Positions 5,880 to 5,936 of a stretch of DNA of 5,936 nt are shown piece by piece. The notes beneath the pieces are model-generated. The model was not told the origin of the DNA and did not search any database. It saw only the letters and a program-made list of their open reading frames with translations. The stretch is from positions 1 through 5,936 of the forward strand of contig JAFAQO010000016.1 in assembly GCA_019246375.1 (NCBI GenBank), given 5' to 3'. Source of the DNA: Mycobacterium sp. GTDB lineage: Bacteria > Actinomycetota > Actinomycetes > Mycobacteriales > Mycobacteriaceae. Position 1 is the stretch's first letter; each line of letters begins with the position of its first letter. Both the position numbers and the translations under genes were made by a program.

Positions 5880-5936
5880 GTGTCGGGACAGCCACAGACC
5901 GGTCCCACGGTACGGCGTGTCCCGGTCACCAACCTC
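5880..5936 (+). CDS. pgsA3: Start of CDP-alcohol phosphatidyltransferase PgsA3-like gene (partial)
   Basis: Only 19 codons are visible, reading MSGQPQTGPTVRRVPVTNL from a GTG start, and the gene runs off the right edge. The end of this stretch (R-V-P-V-T-N-L) fits the segment just before the first membrane helix of PgsA-type phosphatidylglycerophosphate synthases, where an N-L-x-T-x-x-R type sequence is usual. In M. tuberculosis the gene next to argA in this orientation is pgsA3 (Rv2746c). PgsA enzymes join CDP-diacylglycerol and glycerol 3-phosphate in the membrane. The catalytic CDP-alcohol motif is outside the window, so the name rests mainly on synteny. Confidence 0.6.
   Translation, partial: MSGQPQTGPTVRRVPVTNL

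Noticed and set aside
1..5936. CRISPR arrays, insertion sequences, tRNA or rRNA genes, riboswitches
   Set aside because: I saw no regularly spaced repeats, transposase motifs, terminal inverted repeats or structured RNA. Almost every base lies in a recognised coding gene and the intergenic gaps are 145 bp or shorter.

Overview
The window looks like a chromosomal segment from a Mycobacterium species. It is strongly GC-rich, and the gene order from the middle to the right end matches the conserved ftsK neighbourhood of M. tuberculosis, seen here in the opposite orientation: Rv2751, Rv2750, Rv2749, ftsK (Rv2748c), argA (Rv2747), pgsA3 (Rv2746c). These identifications rest on motifs and remembered family sequences. 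No search was run. I do not see a mobile element, CRISPR array, tRNA or rRNA.

Layout. (1) Bases 1-660, + strand: the C-terminal part of a flavin-dependent monooxygenase of the FMO/Baeyer-Villiger type, cut by the left edge. (2) Bases 676-2689, - strand: a compact three-gene operon, transcribed as a small antibiotic-biosynthesis-monooxygenase-fold (ABM) protein, then a mycofactocin-type short-chain dehydrogenase, then a SAM-dependent methyltransferase of the mycobacterial LCM-like family. The first two genes share a TGATG stop/start and the next pair is 2 nt apart, so their expression is probably coupled. (3) Bases 2690-2834: a divergent promoter region holding a good Shine-Dalgarno for the operon and a probable leaderless promoter for ftsK. 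(4) Bases 2835-5309, + strand: ftsK, the membrane-anchored DNA translocase of cell division. (5) Bases 5306-5821, - strand: the short GNAT-type N-acetylglutamate synthase of arginine synthesis. It meets ftsK tail to tail, with both stop codons lying inside one CTAG. (6) Bases 5822-5879: a tight divergent promoter. (7) Base 5880 to the right edge, + strand: the first 19 codons of a gene most likely encoding the phosphatidylglycerophosphate synthase homologue PgsA3.

How the parts work together. FtsK, ArgA and PgsA3 are housekeeping functions (chromosome segregation, arginine synthesis, phospholipid synthesis) with no common pathway. The operon at 676-2689 looks like a small redox/detoxification or secondary-metabolism unit of unknown substrate. 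Its dehydrogenase probably depends on the redox cofactor mycofactocin. The adjacent monooxygenase converges on this operon and could act on related substrates, but only proximity supports that. In M. tuberculosis the gene beyond Rv2751 is, as I recall, RNase J (Rv2752c), so the left edge is probably a species-specific junction.

The most interesting signals are regulatory. ftsK, argA and pgsA3 each have a TANNNT -10-like hexamer 6-7 nt before the chosen start codon, as expected for leaderless transcripts. The region is otherwise largely conserved core genome, and I do not see a clearly new system in it.
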